Shown here: positions 25,361 to 33,521 of the stretch, piece by piece
Layout of the letters: each line of letters starts with the position of its first letter
Position numbering within the stretch: position 1 is the first letter of the stretch
Origin: Romboutsia sp. CE17
Lineage (GTDB): Bacteria > Bacillota > Clostridia > Peptostreptococcales > Peptostreptococcaceae
DNA: 64,000 bases
Direction of reading: 5' to 3'
NCBI RefSeq assembly: GCF_012317385.1
Contig: NZ_CP051144.1
Coordinates: forward strand, 2,170,001-2,234,000
The notes under the pieces: model-generated
What the model saw: the letters and a program-made list of their open reading frames with translations, nothing else
Told to the model about the DNA's origin: nothing
Databases searched by the model: none
Translations under genes and position numbers: made by a program

Positions 25361-26377
25361 TTATTTATCGCTATATCCATTTGGATTTTGGCTTTGCCAT
25401 CTCCAAGAATCTTGACACATATCATCAATTCCATATTCAGCTTTCCATCCTAGCTCTTTTTCTGCTTTGCTAGGATCTGCATAGCACATAGCTATATCTC
25501 CAGCTCTTCTTTCTACGATTTTATATGGAATTTCTCTGTTGCTAGCTTTAGAGAAAGCTTTAACTAAATCAAGAACACTGTAACCATTACCAGTTCCTAA
25601 GTTATAAGTAACTAATCCTGGATTTTCACTTAGTTTATCTAAAGCCTTAACATGTCCTCTAGCTAAATCTACTACGTGTATATAGTCTCTTACCCCAGTA
25701 CCGTCGTGAGTTGGATAATCATCTCCAAATACATTCAGTTCTTTTAAACTTCCTATAGCTACCTTTGTTATATATGGCATTAGATTGTTTGGTATTCCAT
25801 TTGGCTCTTCACCTATTCTACCACTCTTATGAGCTCCAACTGGGTTGAAGTACCTTAGTATTGCAACATCTAAACTTTTATCCGCCTTGCATATATCTCT
25901 AAGCATATCTTCTATCATTAATTTTGTTCTACCATAAGGATTTGTTACTGATAAATCAAAATCTTCTAGTATAGGATTTTTTACTGGATCTCCATATACA
26001 GTAGCAGAAGAACTAAATACAAACTTTTTAACACCATATTCTCTCATTAAGTCTAATACAACTAATGTACTTGTTAAATTGTTTATATAGTACTCTAAAG
26101 GCTTTTCTACAGACTCTCCAACAGCTTTATATGCAGCAAAATGTATCACTGAATCTATTTTATTTTCTTTGAAAACTGCTTCTAATTTTTCTTTATCAGT
26201 TATATCTATTTCATAGAATTTAACTTTTTTTCCTGATAACTCTTCTATTCTCTCTATTACTACAGGATTACTATTTGAGAAATCATCTACTATTATAACT
26301 TCATGTCCTGCTTCAATTAACTCAATAGTTGTATGACTTCCTATATATCCTGCTCCTCCAGTTACTAATACTGACAT
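25361..26377 (-). CDS. galE: UDP-glucose 4-epimerase GalE
   Basis: This 338-residue SDR enzyme interconverts UDP-glucose and UDP-galactose. Motifs are the NAD-binding VTGGAGYIGSHT at the N-terminus, VIHFAAYKAVGESV, FSSSATVYGDP, the catalytic YxxxK in NPYGRTKLMIED, LRYFNPVGAHKSG, and GTGVRDYIHVVDLARGHV. The length is normal for GalE. It lies 29 bp downstream of galU, so the pair supplies UDP-glucose and UDP-galactose to the surface polymers. A second, rather different GalE is encoded at 32284-33270. AGGGAGG precedes the ATG. Confidence 0.95.
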   Translation of the reverse strand: MSVLVTGGAGYIGSHTTIELIEAGHEVIIVDDFSNSNPVVIERIEELSGKKVKFYEIDITDKEKLEAVFKENKIDSVIHFAAYKAVGESVEKPLEYYINNLTSTLVVLDLMREYGVKKFVFSSSATVYGDPVKNPILEDFDLSVTNPYGRTKLMIEDMLRDICKADKSLDVAILRYFNPVGAHKSGRIGEEPNGIPNNLMPYITKVAIGSLKELNVFGDDYPTHDGTGVRDYIHVVDLARGHVKALDKLSENPGLVTYNLGTGNGYSVLDLVKAFSKASNREIPYKIVERRAGDIAMCYADPSKAEKELGWKAEYGIDDMCQDSWRWQSQNPNGYSDK

Positions 26378-26406
26378 AATTATCCTCCCTCTTAAACTTT
26401 TACTAT

Positions 26407-27273
26407 TTACTTTTCAACTTTAGTTTTTATAAATTCTAAAAGGTCATCTTTTAAGTTATCTCTCTTTAATGCAAAATCTATTGTAGCTTCTAAGAATCCT
26501 AATTTATCACCTACATCATATCTTCTTCCTTCGAAGTTGTAAGCATATATAGCTTCTTGTGTAGCTAAAGTTTTTAATGCATCTGTAAGTTGTATTTCTC
26601 CACCTTTTCCAGGAGCTTGAGTTTCAAGTATATTAAATATCTCTGGTGTTATTATATATCTACCTAATATTGCTATATTTGATGGTGCTTCATCAACATT
26701 TGGTTTTTCTACCATATCTTTTACTTTATATACTCTGTCTTCTATATGTCTTACATCTAATATACCATACTTATTAGTATCTTCTTTTGCAACTTCTTGA
26801 ACTCCTAATATAGAAGTTTTATATTCATCATAAGTATTTATTAATTGCTTTAAACAAGGAACTTCTGCATCCACTATATCGTCACCTAATAATACTGCAA
26901 ATGGTTCATTTCCTATAAAGCTCTTTGCACAATATATAGCATGCCCTAAGCCTTTTGGTTCTTTTTGTCTTATATAATGTATATTAACCATGTTAGATAT
27001 ATCTCTTACCATTTCTAACATTTCTAATTTACCTTTTTGTTCTAATTCTAACTCTAATTCTACAGACTTATCAAAATGATCTTCTATAGACTTTTTATTT
27101 CTACCTGTTATTATAAGTATTTCTTCTATTCCCGATTCTATAGCTTCTTCTATTATATATTGTAATGTAGGTTTATCTACAATAGGCAGCATCTCCTTTG
27201 GTTGTGATTTCGTTGCTGGTAAAAATCTAGTACCCAATCCAGCTGCAGGTATAATAGCTTTTTTTACTGTCAT
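26407..27273 (-). CDS. galU: UTP--glucose-1-phosphate uridylyltransferase GalU
   Basis: GalU makes UDP-glucose from UTP and glucose-1-phosphate. The 288-residue protein has the signature [39 protein letters not shown], the sugar-binding [11 protein letters not shown], a conserved MVEKP, and [20 protein letters not shown] near the end. The length is standard. It is the first gene of a galU-galE pair; a second galU (41195-42115) encodes an almost identical protein. GGAGGAG precedes the ATG. Between its start and rnpB is AT-rich promoter DNA. Confidence 0.96.
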   Translation of the reverse strand: MTVKKAIIPAAGLGTRFLPATKSQPKEMLPIVDKPTLQYIIEEAIESGIEEILIITGRNKKSIEDHFDKSVELELELEQKGKLEMLEMVRDISNMVNIHYIRQKEPKGLGHAIYCAKSFIGNEPFAVLLGDDIVDAEVPCLKQLINTYDEYKTSILGVQEVAKEDTNKYGILDVRHIEDRVYKVKDMVEKPNVDEAPSNIAILGRYIITPEIFNILETQAPGKGGEIQLTDALKTLATQEAIYAYNFEGRRYDVGDKLGFLEATIDFALKRDNLKDDLLEFIKTKVEK

Positions 27274-27494
27274 TAATAAACTCCTCCATTTATCTATATT
27301 ATTTTATTTTAACTAACATTTTATGCTCTTATTTTTCAGTCTTCCCTAAGAATCATCATGATATAATATAACATAAATTAAATGCTTATTCAATTTTATA
27401 GGTATGTATTTTTATATAATGTATAGTTTGTTTAATATAAAATTTTAATATATGAGGCTAATAAAATTATGAAAGGTTTTATTTTATAAAAAAT

Positions 27495-27524
27495 AAAAAC
27501 ACTAGCATAAGCTAGTGTTTTTTT
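27495..27524 (-). terminator. Terminator of rnpB
   Basis: The hairpin AAAACACTAGC-ATAA-GCTAGTGTTTT, with further A and T runs outside, lies directly after the 3' end of the RNase P RNA on the minus strand. Confidence 0.85.
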
Positions 27525-27868
27525 ATTAAGCAAATCTATAAGCGGAGTTCTGTATTAAACGATCATCTTTCTAGGCCTATTGTCACCAATAGGCTCAAGC
27601 GTCCTACCTACCGGAGGGTACGAGCAGCACCCTATTAACCCTAACTTGGACTTGCTCCGGGTGGGGTTTACACGGCTTGGCTAGTCACCTAGCCAACGGT
27701 GAGCTCTTACCTCACCTTTTCATCCTTACCAACTTACGCTGGCGGTTATTTTCTGTTGCACTTTCCTTAGGATCACTCCCACTAGGCGTTACCTAGCACC
27801 CTTGCTCTATGGAGCTCCGACTTTCCTCACGTAGCTATTGCTACCCGCGATCGTCTGACTTACTTAAT
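27525..27868 (-). ncRNA. rnpB: RNase P RNA, class A
   Basis: The catalytic RNA of ribonuclease P, which trims tRNA 5' ends. Read on the minus strand it contains the universally conserved GAGGAAAGTCGGAGCTCC, GTGCTAGGTAACGCCTAGT, GTGCAACAGAAAATAACCGC, GTAAACCCCACCCGGAGCAAG and the 3' ATACAGAACTCCGC. The class A layout is clear from GATGAAAAGGTGAGGTAAGA and the GGGTGCTGCTCGTACCCTCC arm. The terminal helix P1 pairs ATTAAGTAAGTC (5' end, complement of 27857-27868) with GATTTGCTTAAT (complement of 27525-27536), which sets both ends. Confidence 0.95.
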
Positions 27869-27884
27869 TCAGTTGATGTTCATT

Positions 27885-27913
27885 ATATTATCATAAATTT
27901 TTAAAAGTGTCAA
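27885..27913 (-). promoter_or_regulatory. rnpB promoter
   Basis: On the minus strand -35 TTGACA (complement of 27908-27913) and -10 TAATAT (complement of 27885-27890) are 17 bp apart, placing the transcript start within a few bases of the predicted 5' end of rnpB. Confidence 0.75.
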
Positions 27914-28051
27914 AAGTTAATTTTCTTATTTTCTGTAAAAAATTAGATATTATTTTCTAACATAGATTATAACTACATGTAAATTTACTCTAGTACTATT
28001 TAATTAAACAAGGGACAAACCTTGATAAATAAAACTAAGGAGGTAGGTATT

Positions 28052-28267
28052 ATGGCTACAGAATTACAAAATAGCTCATCTTTAAAACTTCAATTTGACA
28101 AAGGAATTGGTACAAATGGAAAGGCAATAATAGGAAGTAAAACTTTCCCTAACTTAAAGGTAGATGCAATATCTGATGATATATTAGCAGTTGCAAATGC
28201 TCTATCAGCTTTACAAAAACATGACTTATATGATGTTTTAAAACTAGACTCTACATCTATATCATAA
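28052..28267 (+). CDS. DUF1659 family small protein
   Basis: This 71-residue protein fits the DUF1659 family: an N-terminal strand (SSLKLQFDKGIGTNGKAII), KTFPNLKVDAISDDILAVAN, and a final ALSALQKHDLYDV helix. The family function is unknown; members are small, probably structural proteins. The ATG at 28052 has a perfect AAGGAGG; an upstream frame extension to 28022 lacks one. It is the first of a three-gene set (DUF1659, DUF2922, YvrJ) that I recognise as recurring together in clostridia and bacilli. A short CAAGG..CCTTG inverted repeat lies about 25-45 bp upstream. Confidence 0.85.
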   Translation: MATELQNSSSLKLQFDKGIGTNGKAIIGSKTFPNLKVDAISDDILAVANALSALQKHDLYDVLKLDSTSIS

Positions 28268-28355
28268 AATTCGCTTCGCTCATATCGCCAACAACTTCGT
28301 CCGTTACTCAAAATACTTATAAAAATAATATTTAAAATATAAGGAGGTATTTATT

Positions 28356-28583
28356 ATGGAGACTGCTAAGAAATTAGTAATGACTTTTAAATCTGAAGGA
28401 GATAATGTAGTTAATTTTACAATAGATGACCCTAAAGATAATTTAACTGAAGCTGAAGTTATATCAGCTATGAATTTAATAGTTGAGAAAAATATTTTCT
28501 CTCCTGGTGAGCTTGATTTAGTTGAGGCTGTTAAGGCCAAGGTTGTTCAGACTAATACTACTGAATATGACCTTAAGGCATAG
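28356..28583 (+). CDS. DUF2922 family small protein
   Basis: This 75-residue protein has the DUF2922 layout: KKLVMTFKSEGDNVVNFTID forms the first beta strands, DPKDNLTEAEVISAMNLIV the helix, and a conserved acidic C-terminus follows. The function is unknown. An AAGGAGG site lies 7 bp before the ATG. It is 88 bp downstream of the DUF1659 gene and 12 bp upstream of the YvrJ gene. The three small products are likely made in stoichiometric amounts from one transcript, ended by the hairpin at 28750. Confidence 0.85.
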   Translation: METAKKLVMTFKSEGDNVVNFTIDDPKDNLTEAEVISAMNLIVEKNIFSPGELDLVEAVKAKVVQTNTTEYDLKA

Positions 28584-28595
28584 GATGTGATATTT

Positions 28596-28745
28596 ATGTA
28601 TGACAATCTTCCAACTATCATAGCTAATGTTGGTTTTCCCATTGCATTATCAATGTATTTATTAATAAGAATAGAAGGAAAACTACAAGTACTATCTGAT
28701 AGTATTTATGAATTGTCTAAAACACTTTTAAATATTAAATCTTAA
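28596..28745 (+). CDS. YvrJ family small membrane protein
   Basis: This 49-residue protein is typical of the YvrJ family: a short N-terminus with a Pro, one hydrophobic helix ending in a Gly-Phe-Pro kink (IIANVGFPIALSMYLLIRIE), and an amphipathic C-terminal helix (GKLQVLSDSIYELSKTLLN). In Bacillus subtilis yvrJ is adjacent to the SigO (YvrI) system, but no sigma-O-like gene is in this window. The helical layout also resembles small holin-like proteins; that is only a resemblance. AGGATGTGAT precedes the ATG. Confidence 0.85.
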   Translation: MYDNLPTIIANVGFPIALSMYLLIRIEGKLQVLSDSIYELSKTLLNIKS

Positions 28746-28749
28746 AAAC

Positions 28750-28792
28750 AAGGGATATACCTTAGTCTCTCCCCGACTTAAGTATATCCCTT
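28750..28792. terminator. Terminator after the DUF1659/DUF2922/YvrJ unit
   Basis: Stem AAGGGATATAC / GTATATCCCTT with a large loop, then TATTTTTTAT on the plus strand. Confidence 0.75.
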
Positions 28793-28814
28793 ATTTTTTA
28801 TAAATTAATCTATA

Positions 28815-29729
28815 TTATTTTTCATAATTATATATAAACTCTTTTAAAGCATTTTTATTATAATCTTTTTCCCACTCAATAATCCATCCTTTTTCTTTGC
28901 TTATAATATAGCCTTTTCTATGTCCTTCAAGTGGAAATTCCATTTGGTCAAATTCTTTATCATTAATCTTTACTGCTTTAGTTGCAATACTTATAATCTC
29001 CATTGGTGTCATATTCGTTTTTGTATATCTAAATAAAGTATTAGCAATATCTAAAATTTCACTAGTAGATAGACTTGATAACTTTTGATAACATGATTCT
29101 AATACTGTTCTTTGTCTATTATCTCTTTGGTATGCACTATCTATATATCTTATTCTACTATAAGATAATGCTTGTTCTCCAGTAAGTGTTTGTAATCCTG
29201 ATTTAGTTACTCCATTAATTTGACTAACCTCAGCTTCAGTCACATTAATTTCAACTCCACCTATTGCATCTATAATCTTTACAAAAGAACTAAAGCTAAC
29301 TGCAGCGTATTTATCTATGCTTATACCAAAGTTATTTTTTATAGTTTCAATTAATAAACTTGGACCTCCATAAGCATATGCATGTGTAAGTTTTTCAGTG
29401 CTTTTGCCTGGGATATCAACATATGTATCTCTTGCTAAAGAAGTAAGTCTAATATCTTTATTTTTACTATCTATAGTAAGTATTATCATAGAGTCTGATC
29501 TATTTCCCTTATCTAGATTTTCACCATCAACCCCTACTAAAAGTATATTTGTTATCCCCTCTGCATTTTCATCATTTGAATCTTCTTCACTTATTCCTTG
29601 TTTTATTTCTTTTGCCTCTTCTTTGTCATATATAGAATTTAGTTTAAGGTATAATGCACCAAATCCTATAATAGGTATTGCTATTAATAATACTAACAAT
29701 CCTATGACTATTTTTTTCAACTTGCTCAT
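28815..29729 (-). CDS. LytR-CpsA-Psr (LCP) family glycopolymer ligase, second copy
   Basis: This 304-residue LCP protein has an N-terminal membrane anchor (~5-27), an acidic linker (EEDSNDENAEG) and the LCP domain. Motifs are LLVGVDG with NRSDSMIILTID, LTSLARDTYVDIPGKSTEK, HAYAYGGPSLLIETIKNNFG, and ALSYSRIRYIDSAYQRDNRQ with the conserved Arg residues. It shares the same overall plan as the LCP at 5182 but differs clearly in sequence, so the two may serve different polymers. CGGGAGG lies 5 bp before the ATG. It is monocistronic. Confidence 0.92.
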   Translation of the reverse strand: MSKLKKIVIGLLVLLIAIPIIGFGALYLKLNSIYDKEEAKEIKQGISEEDSNDENAEGITNILLVGVDGENLDKGNRSDSMIILTIDSKNKDIRLTSLARDTYVDIPGKSTEKLTHAYAYGGPSLLIETIKNNFGISIDKYAAVSFSSFVKIIDAIGGVEINVTEAEVSQINGVTKSGLQTLTGEQALSYSRIRYIDSAYQRDNRQRTVLESCYQKLSSLSTSEILDIANTLFRYTKTNMTPMEIISIATKAVKINDKEFDQMEFPLEGHRKGYIISKEKGWIIEWEKDYNKNALKEFIYNYEK

Positions 29730-29825
29730 AATTTCCTCCCGTAATAATATGTATGTATGTTTTGTCTATCCCTACTTCCTAATTGTAACATATATTATAT
29801 CTGAAATAAATTTAATTACTTCAAA

Positions 29826-29866
29826 AGAAAAAGTAGAGAAATTAAAAATAATTCCCCTACTTTTTA
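29826..29866 (-). terminator. Weak terminator after the amidase gene
   Basis: An imperfect hairpin (AAAAAGTAG ... CTACTTTTT with inner AATT pairs) lies downstream of the stop at 29899 on the minus strand. Confidence 0.5.
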
Positions 29867-29898
29867 GCTTAATTTTAAATATATAATTATCAATTACA

Positions 29899-30705
29899 TT
29901 AATTTTTATTATTATAGGTCACTATAAATGCATCAAATCCTAATTTTTTCAATTCTTTGACAGTATCTTCTGCATTAGATTTATCCTTATAGCTTCCTGC
30001 TACTACTCTATAATATATATTAGTATCAGTATTATTACTATTGTTATTATTGTTATTGTTATCGTTATTAGTATTATTATTGTTATTGTTATTACTATTA
30101 GATGTTAATGCTTTGTATTCTATATTAAAATACTTACATATACCTATCATTGTAGCTTCAACTAAGTCATCTTTATTATTCTTTAGAATTTTTAAGTCTT
30201 CCTCATTAGTATAAAATGCATACTCAATTAATATTGATGGTATATTTGTCTTATAAATAACAGTGAAGTCTTCAACTTTCACGCCTCTATCTTTTGCATC
30301 TTTATCTATACTTTTTATCTCTTTTACAATTTCATTTTGGATATATTTTGCGGCATTTTTTGAATTTGTACTAGCATTATTAGCTACAAAAGTTTCAGTG
30401 CCTCTTGCTGAACTAAAATTGCTAAGGTGAGCATTTGCATGAATTGATATAAATAATGCATTTGGTTTATTTTTACTAGACCAATAAGAGTTTGCTAAAT
30501 TTGCTCTTTTTGTAAGTCCCATTTCATCTTTGCCTTTTGGTGATGGATTAGTTAGATATACGTCTATATTGTGATCTTCACATCTTTTTTTAAGCTTGTA
30601 CTGTATTTGGTTGTTAAAATCCCATTCTCTTAAAGATTTGTCTGGGGCTTGTTTACCTTCTACATATTCTGCATGACCACTATCTAATATGACTAAATTT
30701 TTCAT
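29899..30705 (-). CDS. Amidase_3 N-acetylmuramoyl-L-alanine amidase with poly-Asn linker and SPOR-like domain
   Basis: This 268-residue protein starts directly with the catalytic domain, with no signal peptide. Zinc ligands are the His of LDSGHAEY, the Glu of LREWDFNNQ and the His of FISIHANAH; the catalytic Glu is in SILIEYAFYTN. A linker of about 25 residues (~203-228) is nearly all Asn. It leads to a C-terminal SPOR-like domain (YYRVVAGSYKDKSNAEDTVK, ELKKLGFDAFIV) that would bind denuded glycan strands. Absence of a signal peptide is typical of phage endolysins or of mother-cell enzymes in sporulation. AGGAGGTG lies just upstream. No phage lysis genes are adjacent. Confidence 0.88.
   Translation of the reverse strand: MKNLVILDSGHAEYVEGKQAPDKSLREWDFNNQIQYKLKKRCEDHNIDVYLTNPSPKGKDEMGLTKRANLANSYWSSKNKPNALFISIHANAHLSNFSSARGTETFVANNASTNSKNAAKYIQNEIVKEIKSIDKDAKDRGVKVEDFTVIYKTNIPSILIEYAFYTNEEDLKILKNNKDDLVEATMIGICKYFNIEYKALTSNSNNNNNNNTNNDNNNNNNNSNNTDTNIYYRVVAGSYKDKSNAEDTVKELKKLGFDAFIVTYNNKN
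30030..30101. repeat. Trinucleotide repeat encoding poly-Asn
   Basis: About 24 near-perfect ATT/GTT triplets (AAT/AAC on the coding strand), interrupted by a few changes. They encode the Asn linker of the amidase. In-frame slippage would change the linker length without breaking the gene. Confidence 0.85.
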
Positions 30706-31023
30706 ATTTTCACCTCCTCTATATTATTATAGAAAATTGTCGGTTCATTGGTTACTAATATAAATTATAAATTTATGTTAAGGCAAAAAAAATAATCCTA
30801 GCAATTCCCGATTTGCTAGGATTTTATCAAAAGTAACGACTAAGTATTAAATACCTCTCAGCATTTAAAATTATTTCCACCATACTTATTTTTTATACTT
30901 TAATATTTGATATTTTTTATATTATTAATTAAAATTTATGATTTTATTATTTATTTGCTCATAATATTAATTTGATTTTAATTATTTTTTAATCTTAAGT
31001 CTTAAGTTAACAAGGTATAAGAA
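30706..31023. other. 318-bp intergenic region
   Basis: It contains the terminator at 30790-30827 in its first third. The remainder is very AT-rich, with no open frame, no conserved RNA that I can recognise and no repeat of note. Confidence 0.6.
30790..30827. terminator. Bidirectional terminator
   Basis: Stem AATCCTAGCAA / TTGCTAGGATT with A and T runs on both sides. It lies downstream of the gene ending at 31024 on the minus strand. Confidence 0.75.
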
Positions 31024-31734
31024 CTATATTTCCTTTACATATTTAATAGCATTCTTAGAGTGACCATTATAAATCCAATACTCATTCTTATCTTCTGAAA
31101 TATATGCAATAATTTCTAAAATACTTAAAGTATTTGCTATCTCTCTAGTATGATTTCCTACGTATTTAATTTTACCTAACATATTCCCTTGAGAGTCATT
31201 ACCATCCATGACTACTTTTATCTGAGTAAGTAAGCTACCATCATTAGCTTTCTCATCTTTAACATTCTCTACAGATATTAAAGAATACTCAGGTTTTTCC
31301 TTGCTAAGCTCGTGTTCTACATCTTCATAATATTTTTCTATAATAATACCGTCTTCTTTACTATATGTTATTGTAAAATCAGCATCTTCTACTTTCCCTG
31401 AGTTTGCTTTTTCTTCATTATTAAATACATATATTTCACAACTTCCATCTTTTAATTCACTAGTATTCTTTACCTCGTCTACTAATTCAACTATACCATC
31501 ATCTGAAAGTTCTTCTTTACTATATACAATAGCAGTAACTTTATCTTCTTTTTTATCTGTACTTATTATTGAATATGGATTTGATACTTCTACTTCAGAA
31601 ACTTCACTTGACCCATTATATTCATCTTCTCCCGAAAATTTTGTAACTCCCTGTGATAGTGTGAAAACAATTACTAATAGCCCAGTAAGAATACATGCTA
31701 TTGTAACAACTTTATTTTCTACATTTTTTTTCAT
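31024..31734 (-). CDS. Membrane-anchored protein of unknown function behind a riboswitch
   Basis: I do not recognise this 236-residue protein. It has a short basic N-terminus, one signal-anchor helix (VVTIACILTGLLVIVFTLS) and an acidic extracytoplasmic domain of about 200 residues, with alternating strands and helices (VTAIVYSKEELSDDGIVELV; DGSCEIYVFNNEEKANSG; KNEYWIYNGHSKNAIKYVKE). The central part looks like a small alpha/beta sensor or binding domain. AGGAGAAGGG precedes the ATG. The main clue to its role is the long structured leader: a candidate c-di-GMP-I aptamer plus a terminator hairpin directly upstream suggest that it is switched with the motile/sessile state. Confidence 0.7.
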   Translation of the reverse strand: MKKNVENKVVTIACILTGLLVIVFTLSQGVTKFSGEDEYNGSSEVSEVEVSNPYSIISTDKKEDKVTAIVYSKEELSDDGIVELVDEVKNTSELKDGSCEIYVFNNEEKANSGKVEDADFTITYSKEDGIIIEKYYEDVEHELSKEKPEYSLISVENVKDEKANDGSLLTQIKVVMDGNDSQGNMLGKIKYVGNHTREIANTLSILEIIAYISEDKNEYWIYNGHSKNAIKYVKEI

Positions 31735-31784
31735 ATATTATCCCTTCTCCTCTTATAAAAAGTTTTAAATTTTTTAAGAAAAAT

Positions 31785-31808
31785 AAAAAAACTATCTATA
31801 AAGATAGC
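31785..31808 (-). terminator. Expression-platform terminator of the riboswitch leader
   Basis: On the minus strand the hairpin AGCTATC-TTTA-TAGATAG is followed by a run of seven Ts. It lies between the aptamer and the ribosome binding site of the gene starting at 31734. Confidence 0.7.
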
Positions 31809-31859
31809 TGCCATTAATAATACCGATTAAATTATTTAAACACAATAAAAAACTGTATT

Positions 31860-31948
31860 TTCTATTAGCAACTCGTTGGCATAATTTTATAACCTTAGCC
31901 CCTTTAGCTTTGAGTCACTAGGTTCCCTTAGTTTTGCCCTATTTATTT
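31860..31948 (-). ncRNA. Candidate cyclic di-GMP-I (GEMM-I) riboswitch
   Basis: Read on the minus strand the leader has the order of conserved elements of the c-di-GMP-I aptamer. GGGCAAA is followed by a short hairpin with a purine-rich loop (ACTAAGGGAACCTAGT), then GACTCAAAGC (consensus GACGCAAAGC, one change), GGGGCTAAGG closing a stem with TATGCC, and the final GCCAACGAGTTGC hairpin. The spacing matches my memory of clostridial examples. A terminator hairpin follows. The call is by eye; one conserved G is U here, so the ligand needs testing. Confidence 0.62.
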
Positions 31949-32025
31949 TTTCTTTACCATTATTTTACTATATTTACCATTTTTTTAAAGATATTTATTG
32001 GATATAACTCAAATATACAAAAAAG

Positions 32026-32066
32026 AAAAAGTGCTATCTCCAATTAATTAGAGATAGCACTTTTTT
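32026..32066. terminator. Strong bidirectional terminator
   Basis: A 15-bp perfect stem (AAAAAGTGCTATCTC and its complement) around CAATTAATTA, with T6 on the plus side. It lies about 220 bp downstream of galE2 on the minus strand. The stretch 32067-32283 between it and galE2 shows no gene or recognisable structure. Confidence 0.85.
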
Positions 32067-32283
32067 GCTTTAATATAAAGCATCATGATTATAATATCAT
32101 CTTATTACCTATATAAAACTAGCGCCAGATAGCATATATAGGTATTTACAAATAATATAAAATAAATAATAGAATCTTTTATATTTTACACTATTTTTAA
32201 TTAATTTTGTATTATAAATGTTCAACAAATTTTGACATTAGTTTATTAAATTACTACTACTCTAATAGCTTTAAATTATTATA

Positions 32284-33270
32284 CTACTTACTAAATCCAT
32301 TAGGATTTTTGCTATGCCAATTCCATGCATCTGCAATAATTTTTTCTAAAGAATCAAACTTTGGCTCCCATCCAAGAATACTCTTAGCCTTTTCACTAGA
32401 AGCAATTAAAACTGCAGGATCACCAGCTCTTCTAGGCTCTTCCTTAGCAGGTATATCAAAATTAGTCACCTTTCTAGCAACATCAATAACTTCTTTTACA
32501 GAATATCCATTACCATTACCTAGGTTAAATATGTCACTATCATTACCTTTTCTTAAATACTCAAGAGCCTTATAATGTGCACTTGCTAAATCCATTACAT
32601 GTATATAATCTCTTATACAAGTACCATCCTCTGTATTATAATCATTTCCAAATATACTTATATGACTTCTCTTACCTAAAGGAACTTGAAGTATTAAAGG
32701 AATTAAATGAGTTTCTGTTTTATGGTCTTCTCCTATACTTCCATCTACGTATGCTCCAGCTGCATTAAAATAACGAAGAGATACATACTTTGTATTGTAA
32801 GCTTTATCAAACCACTTCATCATTTTTTCCATAGCAAGCTTAGTTTCTCCATATGTATTAGTTGGGTTAGTTTCATCACTTTCAAGTATTGGAATATTCT
32901 TTGGCTCACCATATGTTGCAGCAGTTGATGAGAATACTATTTTGTCTACATTATTTTCTTTCATAACATCTAGTAGACACATCATACCGTAAACATTATT
33001 ATGATAATATTCATATGGCTTTACCATACTTTCTCCTACTAGTGAATTTGCAGCAAAATGAACTACCGCTTCTATATTATTTTCTTTAAATACCTTGTCT
33101 AAACTTTCTTTATCCCTTATATCACAGTTATAAAACTTATCAGTTTGTAATGCTTCTTCATGTCCTGTTAATAAGTTATCTACTATAACTACATCTTCAT
33201 TCTTTTCTAAAAAATACTTTACTGTATGTGAGCCTATATATCCAGCTCCTCCTATAATTAATATACTCAT
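32284..33270 (-). CDS. galE: UDP-glucose 4-epimerase GalE, second type
   Basis: This 328-residue SDR epimerase has ILIIGGAGYIGSHTVKYF, VVHFAANSLVGESM, FSSTAATYGEPK, the catalytic NTYGETKLAMEKM (YxxxK), LRYFNAAGAYVDGSIGED and DGTCIRDYIHVMDLASAHY. It belongs to the same family as the GalE at 25361 but diverges throughout, so it is not a recent copy. I chose the ATG at 33270 because AGGAGTG lies 5 bp upstream. The open frame continues upstream to a fossil galU N-terminus. Substrates may be UDP-glucose/galactose or the N-acetyl sugars. Confidence 0.93.
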   Translation of the reverse strand: MSILIIGGAGYIGSHTVKYFLEKNEDVVIVDNLLTGHEEALQTDKFYNCDIRDKESLDKVFKENNIEAVVHFAANSLVGESMVKPYEYYHNNVYGMMCLLDVMKENNVDKIVFSSTAATYGEPKNIPILESDETNPTNTYGETKLAMEKMMKWFDKAYNTKYVSLRYFNAAGAYVDGSIGEDHKTETHLIPLILQVPLGKRSHISIFGNDYNTEDGTCIRDYIHVMDLASAHYKALEYLRKGNDSDIFNLGNGNGYSVKEVIDVARKVTNFDIPAKEEPRRAGDPAVLIASSEKAKSILGWEPKFDSLEKIIADAWNWHSKNPNGFSK

Positions 33271-33279
33271 TCTTACACT

Positions 33280-33395
33280 CCTATTTATAATATATTGTAA
33301 ATTAGGCTTATATGCCATTTGTAATATTTCTTTTGATTGTAATTTTGTATCTGGCAGGATTCTTATCCCGAGTCCTGCATTATAGCATATATTAT
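33280..33395 (-). pseudogene. galU: Remnant of a galU N-terminus fused in frame to galE2
   Basis: The minus-strand frame that enters galE2 encodes, from 33378 to 33280, residues beginning AGLGIRILPDTKLQSKE and ending KPNLQYIINR. Against the intact GalU ([17 protein letters not shown] ... [10 protein letters not shown]) 20 of 33 positions are identical with no gaps. The start codon, the first residues of the signature and everything after the first 45 residues are gone. It is a degraded galU whose order (galU then galE) matches the intact pair at 25.4-27.3 kb. Confidence 0.8.
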
Positions 33396-33476
33396 ACTTT
33401 ATTTTTAAAGAGAAATTTGTCTAAATTTGTACAATCGAAGTAATTTTCATAGAAATTTACACCTTTATAGAAATTA

Positions 33477-33520
33477 AAATAGCCAAAGACCACTTATATA
33501 AAGTGACTTTGGCTATTTTT
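33477..33520. terminator. Terminator after the DUF368 gene
   Basis: Stem AAAATAGCCAAAG / CTTTGGCTATTTT with an 18-base loop lies immediately after the stop codon at 33522 on the minus strand. Confidence 0.8.
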
Positions 33521-33521
33521 C

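Noticed and set aside
31840-31960. Leader considered as a T-box or other amino-acid riboswitch
   Set aside because: No T-box sequence (TGG-type) or specifier layout; the order of GGGCAAA, CAAAGC and the final hairpin fits the c-di-GMP-I aptamer better.
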